From: Metopolophium dirhodum
Taxonomy: Eukaryota > Arthropoda > Insecta > Hemiptera > Aphididae
Length of the DNA stretch: 64,000 bases
Assembly: GCF_019925205.1 (NCBI RefSeq)
Contig: NC_083560.1
Coordinates: 69,267,266-69,331,265 of the forward strand
Direction: 5' to 3'
Shown: positions 1 to 11,900 of the stretch, in pieces
Position numbering within the stretch: position 1 is the stretch's first letter
Layout: each line of letters opens with the position of its first letter
Made by a program: the position numbers and the translations under genes
The notes under the pieces: generated by a model
Told to the model about the DNA's origin: nothing
Databases searched by the model: none
The model's input: the letters and a program-made list of their open reading frames with translations, nothing else

Positions 1-455
1 TATCCCCTCCTCCCTCTAAGACATATTCCTAATAACGCCACTGATTTCCGAAAGGGTTCACGGGAGCTTGGAACAACAAACTCATATCCAATATTTTAAT
101 CAATTTTTACAACACCCCTCCCCCAGCCATCAATAAAAACCCCGTGAGTACTGGCCACTGTTAGACTGCTATGTACCTACACACGACAAAACGTGGACTT
201 CGTGTACCAATGTATCATGTCTGTGTTGTCATGTTGAAAACTTTTATTTTGAATGTATCTTGTTATTCGGTTTGTCTTAGTTCTATACATGTAATAGATT
301 CATCCAAAAATTGTATGTCGGCAACCTAGAATCGCCACAGCAAATACAAATAAAAATTGTCTTTTTAATTTCTTATTATTATTTTGAAATTGTTACCTTG
401 TCTCTTGACTCTTGAGATTTGTTTGATGATGTTTTTATTAAATTTGATTTAACAG
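1..455. other. Upstream flank of the RagA-like gene, no gene recognised
   Basis: No open frame or known repeat could be supported here. The stretch ends in a pyrimidine-poor but acceptable 3' splice site (AG at 454-455), so it probably contains intron and possibly an upstream exon of the GTPase gene. I could not identify an exon encoding the few residues that normally precede the P-loop in Rag GTPases. Confidence 0.4.
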
Positions 456-464
456 ATTTTGTTA

Positions 465-3400
465 ATGGGTCGGGGCAGTTCCGGAAAAACTAGCATGCGG
501 TCCATCATTTTTCAAAACTGTGAACCCGAAGACACCAAAAGATTATGTGCAACAAGTAATATTATTACTGATGAATTTTTTAATAATCATTAACTAATAA
601 TAATTAACACATTTTTAGATCAAGTTGAAACGACACACGTTCAATCCCTCGAAAATATACTGCTGAACATTAAGGATTGCGGAGGGTAAGTTTTTTCTCA
701 AACAGTTATAATATCTAAATAATATGACGTTAGATTTCAAATTATTTATGGATGTTTCTCTCTACTTTTGTTTAAAATGTTTACAAAAATCTACAATACC
801 ACTGAATTCATTAGAGTTATAGAACTGTTTTTTGCAACATTGTGCAGTTGCAGATGACACTCAATAAGTAAATCAATCACGTTTTAATACTATAATATTT
901 TACTCGTATTTTATCTCTAATAATAATGTTTGCCGTGAAGAGCGGCTGTGAACTCGTGCAGGATGTAGTCTACTGGACGATAAATAATAATATTATATTA
1001 TATAATGATACAACAGCAATAAAACACGGCATCAGGTGGTCATTGGGATGTGTAACGACTAACGACTAACGACCAAGAAAGTGTAGGCCAGACCAGTGCC
1101 TGATTTAGGGGGGTACCTGGGTGACTAGTCACCCGGCCACAATTTTGGAGTGGCCCACATATTTTTTGATAGTTTTTAATTTTTTTGAACACCAAAATGG
1201 TCTAATTATTTAAAAGCAACATAAAATATTTTTTTTATAAAATCATAAAATTTAAAAAAATGAATGAAAAAATTGTCATATTATATTATCAACAACAATC
1301 ATCGTCATCCTCTACTATTTCTTGGTAAAAACCGTTGCAATAAGCCAATAAATACTAAAAATGTAAACAAATCGATGAGCTGTTTTACTGTATATTCTAT
1401 ATTTTAGTATTTATTGAACTAACTATATGATAACATTGACAACATATTATATCATATAACTAAATAAATTAAACTATGTTCAATGATTCTATTACGTTCT
1501 GTGTGTTACCATATTCAAATAAAATTCGATTAATGATCGTACGTACATTGGGCATGATATACTTGTCAGTTGTCATCATAGACGACAAGAATATTTTTGC
1601 AGTAACTGTGAATGTGATTTTGTGAGTGCTGTTTCACGCTTTTATCACATACAAAATATGTCTGGATTAAAAAGAAAATATATGGGTAGTTCACTGGTGA
1701 AGAAAAACATCGAAATAAATCGAACAAAAAAAAAAAAAAAATTGAAAAAATTGAAAGGTTCTCTTAACAATTATGTAACGAACAATTTAATAACATCAGA
1801 AACCTAGCTTAATAAGTGAAACAATAGAAAATAGTTTTAAATAGTAATTGTGAAACATGTTGTACCTCTGCAGGTACCTAAGTATTTATTCCTGTAAATA
1901 ATAGTAACTACTAGGTACCTAACTTATAATAATTTTAATTATTGCTATTGAAAACTGTGTTACAAATCTACCTATTTGACCATGTCTTCTACAAATTATA
2001 GCAGCGAACGATCTTTCTCAGCATTACAATGCGTAAAAACTCGATTGAGATCATGTTTATATCAAGATAGGGTTGATAATCTGACTCTATTAACAGTAGA
2101 ACACAAAATAACAAAACAATTATCATAATTTGATGATAGGTGTCATTGATAAGTTTTCGAGAGACCTTAAACAAAATCGTTGTAATTGAGTTTAAGTGTA
2201 ACATGTAATTTATGCATAAATAAAATAAAATATACATTTTTTAATAAGATAATTAAAAACTTTATATTAGGCCTCATTTTATTTAAGTCCCTGGCTCCAA
2301 AATTTGTAAATCAGGCTCTAGGCCAGACTTACAGTTCGGTCGGTGACGCGGTCCAAGCCCACCGATCTACATCAGCGCAGGTGCTAGAAACATTCGCAAT
2401 CGGTATTCGGGTATAATATTCCAGGGCTTGAAACCGTTTTCAAAACCGATTTCAGAAGCCGGTATAAACCGTTTTAAAACCGAAACCAAAACAGGAAAAA
2501 ATTGAATACCGGTATTAAATTCAAAATCGAAACCGTAAAAAATTGGAAACCGGTATTAAATTCAAAACCGAAATCTGAAAAAATTTGAAATCGATATTTT
2601 TTTTATTGACGTGTTTTTAAATACGTAAATTCCATTAATAAGCATAATTAATACTCATATTAAAATTGAGATCATGATTAAAATGTTGATAACCATTTCA
2701 TTATTCGCAAAAGAAAATTGGAAACCGGTATACAAAATCGAAACCGAAATTATTTCAATCGGTTTCAAGCCCTGTAATATTCTCCGCAAATCTCATAATA
2801 CCGAATGGAAGGGCAAATAGCATACTATTATATAATGACAATAATAATATTACTCCCCGCCAACTAAACCGACCGAAATAGGTATGTGTGTTTATGTGTG
2901 TGTGTGAAACTACGAGAATGAAAGATGTGTTTTATTAAGTGCATACAGAGTGATTCTTATTTTCTTCATTAATGCAATTATTTGACATCTGATTTTTGGA
3001 ATTTATAAATATACTTAAAGACCATATTTTCAAATACTTGATAATTGATGTACTACTTAAAGAGTGTCCTGTGGTCATACAGACTTCTGTTTTTCAAATG
3101 AGAACCCCCGGTATATACTGGAAACTATTTAGTAGATCCTTTTTCTGAATATTTTTAGGTATCAGAATCAACATTTTAGGAGTAGTTTTTGAGTTACCAT
3201 TTAACTTTGTATAAATAGTAAGAAATAATAAATCCATGATAATGCATTAGGAAGATATGGTAGGGCCATGGGTGCTATGGTAATTTGAAAATTTTGGTGG
3301 CTAATATAAGTAATATTAATCTATCAACATTAATAATTTGTAAAAATGGCCAATGTATAATATTAGATCAAATATTACATCTATACTATATTCTGTAATA

Positions 3401-6400
3401 CCATTTGTAAGGACTATTATCCTTAGTAGGTATAAGCATTTTAATGGGCGTATACCAGTTGCCCTCAAAAGTACTTTTTCTACCAATTCCCGCCAAACTA
3501 CCTAGAGCAAAATGAACCAGTTGCCATCAACCAAATGTACCAATTGTCCTCACATATTATTATTTACATTATACACGATTATAATACCAACCAGTAAAAT
3601 AGGGTAAGTAGATATGTAAATAATAATAATATATATAATATAATAGTAAAATAATAAATACTATAATTATAATTATAAGCGGCATCAGCAATTGACATAA
3701 AACCATTACCTACTCCATGGGGTGGTAAATATGGTAATCCAAAAAAATGTCTAAGCCAAACACCAAGTTCGGAATTGCCAATATTTTAATTTTTGGATTT
3801 GTCTAAACCAACATTGCGCTAAATGAAACTGACAAGTGACAACACATCAATTGACAACCCGGAAATAAATTAATAACTGCGTTATGAGCTGCTTTTTCAA
3901 AATTTGAATGACATTTTTGTACATATTTTATAATTTTACCCGTTCAAGCAACTCACAATTTTTTATTTCTAACCACATAGAAAATATATATTTTAATAAT
4001 TATGTTTGAAGATGTATATTGTTTATGATTGATAAAAGTAATTAGGAGCGTAACTAAATGTTCCATCGCCAAAAACGTTATCCGATTCACAAAGATGTTT
4101 TACATTTTAAGCAGGTACATGTAAACAAAAAAATTTGTTTTTCTCGATTGACGAAACAAAATAGTCAATTATTAATTTTTATATCGACTTGAGATTCAAA
4201 CAGTTGGTCAAACGCTTCATTAGTAGTTGTAGGAATTTCGGGAAAATGTTTTTAAACGAATCCTATAAATTGTCGCCCGACCTGCATATCAGACTGTGCC
4301 ATATCATCAAGACTGGGCATTAACGAGTTAAAAGTTAAAATTAAGTTAAGACGTTAAGTTAATTTTAATTCAGTTTATTAACTCGTTTTTTTTTTTCAAA
4401 TTAACTTTTAACTTAATAAGTTACTTTTCTTTCAAGATTAACGTGTTAACTTCATGTTAATTTTATTTCAAAAGTATCTAAATTAAGTTAATTTTCGTCC
4501 TAAGAATAATGCAAATGTTTGAATGGGTTTTTACTTTGATGTATCATTTTAAATTTCCCAAATAATTTTCTCGAGCGTAAAAAAACTATCTAATAAACCA
4601 TATTATGTTTCTGGAATTTTTTATTTTTACAAATTCACAAATTTTAACTTTACACTAAGTTAAGTTACTTTTTTTTAAAAGTTAACTTTTAACTTAATGA
4701 GTTAACGAAAAATAATACGAGTAACTTTTAACTTAACTTAACTTTATTATTTTAAAATAACTTAACTTAACGAGTTAAAAAAAAATCGTTAACTTGCCCA
4801 GCCAAGCATATCATATAGCCATATTTAGGTTGATATAATATTCCCTATGGATTTTATATAATATTTTTATCCTAATCTTTACAATTTTATCTTTTATATA
4901 GCCTCGCTCAAACACATTACTTTTATTATGCGGGTAAAAAGGCAATTAGTCCAAACGCAGACTGCCTTTAATATTGTACCGCTCTGATATACTTATCGCC
5001 ACTAATCGTTCGCGGCATATGCGCATATGCGACTATCGGACAACAAAAACCTACCTATATAGTATATAGATATAATACCTCTATGGTAGCATAGGACATG
5101 GTAGTATGGTGTACTGTATTTTGTACTTTTCTGCGAATTATTTTTCGTGCAAGAGTGTTTATAATAAACCCGCTAAGCAGTCGATAAATAAAATAAAATT
5201 ACTATGAAGACCGTGGATTTACCATAGGGCGTGAGTTCATTTTTAGAAAATTTGTCACTAGGTTATAGTTTATAGGTCTATGCTAGTAGGTATAGGAATA
5301 GTTCTGTGATACATATACGAGTATTAGGTACAGCTATCGCGAGATAATAATATTATTACCTAATAACGATAGTAATACCCGATATCATTATATACGTGTT
5401 ATTTGATTTACTTCAACTCCTAAAATATAGTCACAGAATAGTAATTACTTATTAGATATGGCACGGCCGTCGACGGATAGCGTCGCCGTTCCGAGACTCC
5501 GAATGCTGTTAGACTTTATTTTTGCGTCTTGTAAGTTATGTAACTGTGAAGTTTTAAGACAATATTATGAGTTATACTAAAAAAAAAACACTATTTCTTA
5601 TTTTGGTACAAATAAAAAAATTTGTTTGGAAAATGATGAGGTAATTATAAAAATTAATAAAGTAATTAATTATAACTTTAAACTGTCTTTATTTTATTAA
5701 TTTGGTTATTTGTGCACCATTTGTATTAAAACAATTTTTTATATTTGTCGTATTAAACACGGTATTGGCAGTAGTATGAATTTATAATAAATGCTATTAG
5801 CCATTAAGTACCTTCTGGCTTCTACTATACTTTTTTCGCTTTGATCCACACTAACCTCAATTGGTAACAAGTTAGGTGATTTTAAAAACTTATATTCTGT
5901 ACGTATTTATGGGTGTAATGGTGACATAGTGTGTTATTATATATTTCATTCCTCCCCTAGCAAAATTCCTAAATATGCCATTGAATGGATGGAATGTATT
6001 GAATCTTACAATAAAATATATAATAATTTTAATAGCTGTTTGAGCAATAATTACAAAATAATAAATTAAATTTGATTATTCAAGCCATTTACCTAACTAC
6101 AATACTACCTACCTACACTAATATGTGTGGATCTTCTTAGATACAATATCATAACAATTGTTCGTAACAATATTTATAATTCATTTTGTTCCAGTGAACA
6201 GCCTTATTTTCTTGACTTTTATAGAACACATCAATTTTGTCAGATTTTCAAATTTCCTATCCTCTTCTAAAATTATAATATTAAATTACCGTTAACTATA
6301 TTTTATGTTGAATGTTGAGGCAGTCCATGAATATCATAGTGAGCTTAGCTATAATACAATTAACCTACAGTCTACAATAACTTACTGATCGGTCATAAAC

Positions 6401-7853
6401 TTAGAAGTAGGAACTTGATGAATATTATACTTGTGAGTTGTGTCGTCATGAGAATAACACTCATGCTCATATTATTTGTAAAATTGGTAAGTAGGTTTTC
6501 ATCATTCAAATGAAATCTCTTATACAGTCATACTATAACTCGTATATTTTTATCATTATTTTTAAATTACATGTACCTAATTTAATAAATTATATTTTCT
6601 CATTATCATTTTTAAAATTTTACTTTTTTGAATGACATCATACATTTTTAATTTCACATTCAGATGCAGAATATTTTTGAGTGTAGCTATTTCAAATGTT
6701 GAATTCAAAATAATGAGTCCTAAGTTAAAAATATTATCCGGTTCTTTAGTACAAATATTATCAATTTAATTTTAATCAATAGGTAGGTACAAGGGCTTTT
6801 ATGTACCTACCTGTTATATATATATGAATTTTAATTAATTACCTATATAAAACAATTATTATATTTTCAATTATAACTTATTTATTTATTTTACAGACAA
6901 GACATTTATTTAAAAAAATACTTTGGCAGTAAACGAAACAATATATTTCGCAACGTTGACATCTTCATATTCGTGTTCGATATGAAGAACGAAAACGAAG
7001 AATTAGCCAAAGATTTGAATTTCTACCAAACATGTTTAAGTGCTATTTGTGAACATTCTCCTTCTGCCAAAGTGTTCTGTTTAATACATAAAAGAGATTT
7101 GGTTGCACAAGATCAAAGGAAAAAGGTATTTTTTACTACTATTACATTCAAGTTTGTTTCAATGTAAAACATGTTTGTTAAAAGATTAATAAGAACAATA
7201 TTCATCCAACAGTTATTTGAAGATCGTCAAAATGATCTAATTAACATTTCCAATCCGGTAAACATTACTTGCTTTATGTCATCAATTTGGGACGAATCAT
7301 TACACATGGTAATCAATTAAATTTAATAATTACCTACCTAATACATTAACATTTTACATAACAATTATTATTTTATCATGCTTTAGGCTTGGTCATCGAT
7401 TATAAACAGACTAAATGTTCAGAAACCGGAAGAAACAATGGACAAATTTACTTATTTAATGGAATGCAATGAGGTATACTATTCTTGTTATAGCTAAATT
7501 TGTACGTTTTACCTCACAATGATATAAATATTATAATTCAAGAGGTTTTAGATACTATAAAAAACTTAAAAGCAAAATTGCAGTTAATACCTTTTTTTAT
7601 TAAATATTAATGTTGATATGTATTTATGGAACAGTAATGAATTTTTAAATTGCCCATTTGTACCTCACTTTCCTAATAATAATAATAAAATTAAAAACAT
7701 ATAAACTTTCTGAAAAACTAGTAGTTTATTACACATTGAAAAATGCTCCATACCTCCATCAACACTTTTATATCTGATACTATATTATGCTCTTAATTTA
7801 TAATAAAAACTGTATTTTTGCAGCTAAAACAAAATATTCCAAATCTTGTTTGA
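465..7853 (+). CDS. Divergent RagA-type small GTPase, C-terminally truncated
   Basis: Rag GTPases act as heterodimers at the lysosome and recruit TORC1 when amino acids are present. Exons joined in frame are 465-555, 619-685, 6897-7125, 7213-7308, 7387-7473 and a putative last exon 7824-7853, giving 199 residues. Visible G-box motifs are the P-loop GRGSSGKT (residues 2-9), DCGGQ (50-54) and HKRDL (117-121); the last matches the HKxDL form special to RagA/B. Further RagA-like blocks are NNIFRNVDIFIFVFD (67-81) and SIWDESLHMAWSSI around the exon 4/5 join. All junction phases agree (1, 2, 0, 0, 0). The ATG used is the first in frame, because an in-frame TAA lies just upstream in the genomic sequence; an upstream exon could extend the N terminus. 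RagA proteins are normally about 310 residues, so the roadblock half is absent. It may be a lineage-specific short paralogue or a decaying copy. Confidence 0.8.
556..618 (+). other. Intron 1 of the RagA-like gene
   Basis: A 63-base intron with GTAATA donor and TTTTTAG acceptor. Removing it keeps the switch I region in frame, which supports the gene being spliced and not a random similarity. Confidence 0.7.
1658..1807 (+). pseudogene. N-terminal fragment of a hAT transposase
   Basis: An open frame starting MSGLKRKYMGSS and running through a lysine-rich stretch (codons K/L from about 1726) resembles the start of hAT transposases of the zinc-finger MYM/DUF4371 kind common in aphids. It stops at 1807. 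The ATG at 1658 is preferred over the upstream one at 1622. It lies inside the hAT element at 1094-2320, 180 bases before the C-terminal fragment. No BED/TTF finger or DDE catalytic core is present. Confidence 0.5.
1983..2128 (+). pseudogene. C-terminal dimerisation fragment of a hAT transposase
   Basis: Translation on the plus strand gives a hATC-type block including SSERSFSALQCVKTRLRS followed by QDRVDNLTLLTVEHKI. The hATC region mediates transposase dimerisation and carries the ERSFSxL signature. It is followed by stops. With the N-terminal fragment upstream, it shows that the middle (catalytic) part was lost before or after insertion. Confidence 0.75.
2422..2774. mobile_element. hAT MITE, CAGGGCTTGAAACCG termini, 8-bp TSD
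   Basis: A 353-bp non-coding element has inverted ends CAGGGCTTGAAACCG and CGGTTTCAAGCCCTG and perfect 8-bp duplications TAATATTC at 2414-2421 and 2775-2782. The interior is full of the word AAACCGGTAT and variants. Confidence 0.9.
2940..3450. repeat. Dispersed repeat, second copy at about 46800-47130
   Basis: The stretch with ACTTAAAGACCATAT, TGTACTACTTAAAGAG and AAATGAGAACCCCC matches, with divergence, the segment near 46800-47000 (CCTGAAGACCATAT, TGTACTACTCAAGAAG, AAATGAAAATCTCCC). It is a moderately repeated AT-rich family without an evident open frame. Confidence 0.5.
4311..4801. mobile_element. GTTAA-rich inverted-repeat MITE
   Basis: The ends CTGGGCATTAACGAGTTAA and TTAACTTGCCCAG are inverted and the interior is built from repeated TTAACTT/AAGTTAA words. 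No exact target duplication is visible, so it is an older copy. A short fragment built of the same words is present at about 41750-41885. Confidence 0.6.
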
Positions 7854-8956
7854 GATTTGGTATTCAAAGTCAACCTAGTCATTGACAAAATCCAATTTGA
7901 TACATATTTTTGATTGTGACAACAGATACCAGTAAGTCTATAAACTTATATAACTACACTTGTAATATTAATCTCAATTTTAATATATCATTTAATTGTA
8001 TGTTTAGCTTCAAAAATGATTTTGGTTAACATCAAAAGCTCCAAGCCAAAATGTGCAGAATTATGACAATATTTCTGCTTACAGCCAAAAAACCAATTAT
8101 TTTATTATATTATTTAACTATTTTTAATTATTCTTGTTTTTTAATAAGTTATGACATGAAGCAATGTTTCATTACAAAATATATGTTTTAATGATAGTGT
8201 AATACAATTTTATGTTTTATAAACTGCAAAGAATTTGTATACTGGGTATCTAGTGTTCAAAAAAATATTTCTTGGTGAAAAAAAAATAACTACACTGATC
8301 AACTGATATTGCCTGGTTATAGTTATAATAAGGCTTAAACAATAAGCAATCCATATTTTTACATTTTAAATTATTTTTTTTCTCACTTACATTCTCAGGT
8401 GATATTCACCATCACTGTTTCCTTAGGTGTTGGACTTTTGTTATTGGAAAAAGTACAATTTTTTATCATGTCAGAATTTGGCATAACACAAAATATATAG
8501 CGGGTATACAATTTCAATCTCTTTTGACACTAATTGTCTGTATAATTAATTTAAAAACAATAAATAGTCGACAAGTATTTTATTTAAAAAAAAAATACAT
8601 AATAGATATAATAAATAATGCAATATAATATTAAAAAGAAAAACTAAAAAATTGTTAATTTATGTATACATATTTTGTTAACAATGATATTTATCTTGGA
8701 ATTTCGTTAATTTGTCAATAATTTTTGTACTGGTAAGAAAAAAATTTATATTGTTTTTTAATAATTACATACTTTAGTACATACGTTAGGTATTAATAAA
8801 CAGAATTTACAAAAACAACCAATACATACAAAAAAAAAGAATGTATCATAAATAATTAAAATAATAGTTTAGATTCATAATTGGACAAATTTCAGTGTAT
8901 AATTATGTAAAAAATAAAATTGTCTAAAAAATTCCTATCATTATACATGGGTTAGG
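7854..8956. other. Convergent intergenic region between the GTPase and p31comet genes
   Basis: AT-rich sequence that should hold the 3' ends of both flanking genes. I see no supported coding region. A stretch at about 7990-8100 was examined for missing RagA C-terminal exons and none could be aligned. Confidence 0.4.
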
Positions 8957-11900
8957 TTATGATACCATATGATCAATGATAGTAGGATTCAACCAAGTAT
9001 CTGATATAGGAATTCCGTTGTATTTATAATTTTTAAATCCGGTTATATGATGTTTCCCTAAATACCAATCAACAACACTGTTTGTGAATGTATTATTAAA
9101 TGTTTGCAGTGTTTGTACACTTGGTTCATTGTCAAAATCCACAAATACTTCAAAATTTAAGCAATCTTTGATGCAACATGTTTCATATTTCTTCGCGTTG
9201 ATCTCATCGTGCGGTTGGTCGAATCTCAAAACCACTTGTTTACCTCGGAAACAACGAAACTGCTCCTTAGGCACACACCAATTAGTAGCCATTTTTCCAC
9301 CCTTCTTTACTTTGAACATCACATACAAGTTTGTTTCAACCATTATATTTGATGTTAATATATCATTGAACTTGTCATTATTCAATATATTCCTTAAACA
9401 AATAAATAAATATTAAACACACATTTAGAAGGTATATAATATTGCACATCCATAGGCAAATTTAAAATTTTTAAATTAAAATAAAATATTTGGGAAACAG
9501 CGAAAACAATTTTATTGAGGTATCAGAGAATTTGAGTTCAATGCCCAATTCATATAAGCCTGGATTAAGATCTCTAGAGTAGGGCCACCATATATATTAT
9601 AAAAAAAATAAAACAAACGATTTTGGATTAACATAAAAATAAACCACCAATTGTTTAATAATGTTAAAAAAAGTGTGTGGAAATTGTGACGGTCATGCGG
9701 ATTTATATTATTAAATATGCGTAAAATAAAAAACCTGTAAATGAAACAAAATATAAAAAACAATATTATTTTCAGTCTTATATTGAACTAGCTGGGCACA
9801 GAAATGCGATGCTATGGCCATGTTTTAGTGATTATGCGAGCAGTATATTATCAGGTAGGCAATCTACCTGCGGTAGATTGCAGGCCCCGCAAGGTGCATA
9901 CTATATGTAAGTTTAACTCTAAAATAGTAAAATATCAAAAAATTGGTCCGCCGAGATTGTGGTTCAAACTTGATACATTCTGTACTAAAATACACAGGCT
10001 TATGCATTCATAATAAATTATTATTATTATTGAAACCGATAAAAACCATTTATAAACAAAAAAAATAATAATAATAATCATCTCAAAATTCTGGTTTGAG
10101 AACATCCCCGGACCTAATATTCAATTTTTTCGAGACAAAATGTAGTCTATCTTTTTTCCCAAGGTCTAATCCATCTTTGTATCAAATTTCATCGCAATCG
10201 GATGAACAGTTTAGGAATGCTTAAAGGATATAGTCAGATGCAAATATTTGTTGTCTTTTATATATAAAGAAGACAAAGTATTGATTCTATATGTGTATCA
10301 GTATTTACAAATATGTGTTTCAATAAACATATAATCAATAATTTATGAAAATATTCACTTGTCACAATTCATGAATGTGAGTCGAATACCTACTACTAAT
10401 ACACTTAAGGATAAGATAGGTATAAAACACAGAAATTGTGAAGAGTGGTATTGTCAAATCTTAAATAAAATATTTATGAACACAATTATTACAAGTGATT
10501 ACTTTTATGATTTGCAACTTCTTAATTCTGGACATATTTTTGATGCAAACGCATACATTTAACACCCATCTGAACAATATTGGATTTATGTTGGCTTTTA
10601 AGCACTTATTAAATCGGTATCCAGTTTTTTGTGTTACAAAAAAAATATGCCCAGAATTTAGCAGTGGTAATCATAAAATTAACTATTGAAAATATAAAAA
10701 TATTCAATAGCCATCTTTTGGGAAAAAAAATAGTCAAAATATTCTAACAAACAGTAATCAAAAGTACAGCAACGACACTGTTAGGTGGTACTGGTACAAT
10801 TATTTTCATACAGATAATAATTTAGTATGTATTATAACTAATATTTCTTTAGTTTATCTTAAAATATTATTAGGTATTCTATAAAATGTACTAGGTAATT
10901 ACCACTAAATATAGTTTTAAGAGGATGTCATACCCGCATATATTGTCTACGTTTTACTAATGCATAATATAAGAAATTGTAAATTCCAGCAGTTTCAATT
11001 TTTTATTGTTAGTTTAAATATTAGAGTGAATTGACCTATTATCGAGCTTAAATATAAAAACATTATCTGTGTTCTCTCAGTGGGTTTTTACGATATTTTA
11101 ATTTATAAGTAAGTTTTTACTTATGTCTTTACGAGTATGTAAAATATTAATGCTCATAATTCACTTAAAAATTAAAATATTGTAAAAAACCAACAAGAAA
11201 ACAAAGATAACGTTCTAACATTTAAGATTGATAATAGGTTATTCTATTATTTAAGCCAGCGGTTTTCAACCTTTTTTTCATTCACGCACCCATTGATCAC
11301 TCACCACTACTTTACGGACCCCCAAATGCCAACTTGTCATATATTTTCACATAAGATAGATATGAATTTACAATATAAGTTTAATAATGAAAAATTTGGA
11401 AATATTTATTTATTTTGATCAGCATGTGCAATACATTGTATATAATATAAAAAGAATATTAAGTTAAAAATGTAATTTTAATGTGATCCTTGAGCTTGTT
11501 TGCTAGCACTTAACTTATTGAAATCTGGCTCCACGAATGATAAATAAACTCATAAGTCTGAACTCACAGCATAGGTGCAAATAGTGTTTGGGATTTGGGG
11601 GGGGGGAGGGGCTCAACCCTAAAGCCCCCCCCCCATTTGCGCCTATGTCTCACAAAGTCTATTACGGTACTTATTTTAAATGAATGTGTATGACGAAAAG
11701 GCTCTCTGCATTAGTAAAGAGCACGTAAACGGTAGTAAAACATTGATTGCTTTGTAGGAAAGCTCAGGATATTCGTCTTTCACAAAAGGTGTTAAGGGAT
11801 TTTTTTTTCAAGAAATGCTGCCGGAAGACGGAAGTGAAGAGTCTGTTTTCAGTTTAATTGGTTTTTCTTTTTTGTGGGCTGATAAAACTGCAGATTTGAA

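Larger units (their letters stand above)
1094..2320 (+). mobile_element. hAT element, internally deleted, with 8-bp target duplication
   Basis: The ends are CAGTGCCTGATTTA on the left and, reversed, TAGAGCCTGATTTA on the right. The element is flanked on both sides by GGCCAGAC (1086-1093 and 2321-2328), a perfect 8-bp target site duplication typical of hAT transposons. It carries both ends of a transposase gene but lacks the middle, so it is a non-autonomous deletion derivative. Confidence 0.85.
686..6896 (+). other. Giant intron 2 of the RagA-like gene
   Basis: The donor is GTAAGT at 686 and the acceptor is TTTACAG ending at 6896. The intron splits the second G of DCGGQ. It contains a hAT element (1094-2320), a hAT MITE (2422-2774), a dispersed repeat (about 2940-3450) and a GTTAA-rich inverted-repeat element (about 4311-4801). 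In 686-1093, 3451-4310 and 4802-6896 I see AT-rich sequence with no supported gene. Confidence 0.7.

Noticed and set aside
5458..5580. Short CG-rich frame starting MARPSTDSVAVPR with a GTAAGT donor, as an alternative first exon of the GTPase gene
   Set aside because: The donor leaves phase 1, which does not fit exon 6897 (needs phase 2), and it would skip the P-loop.
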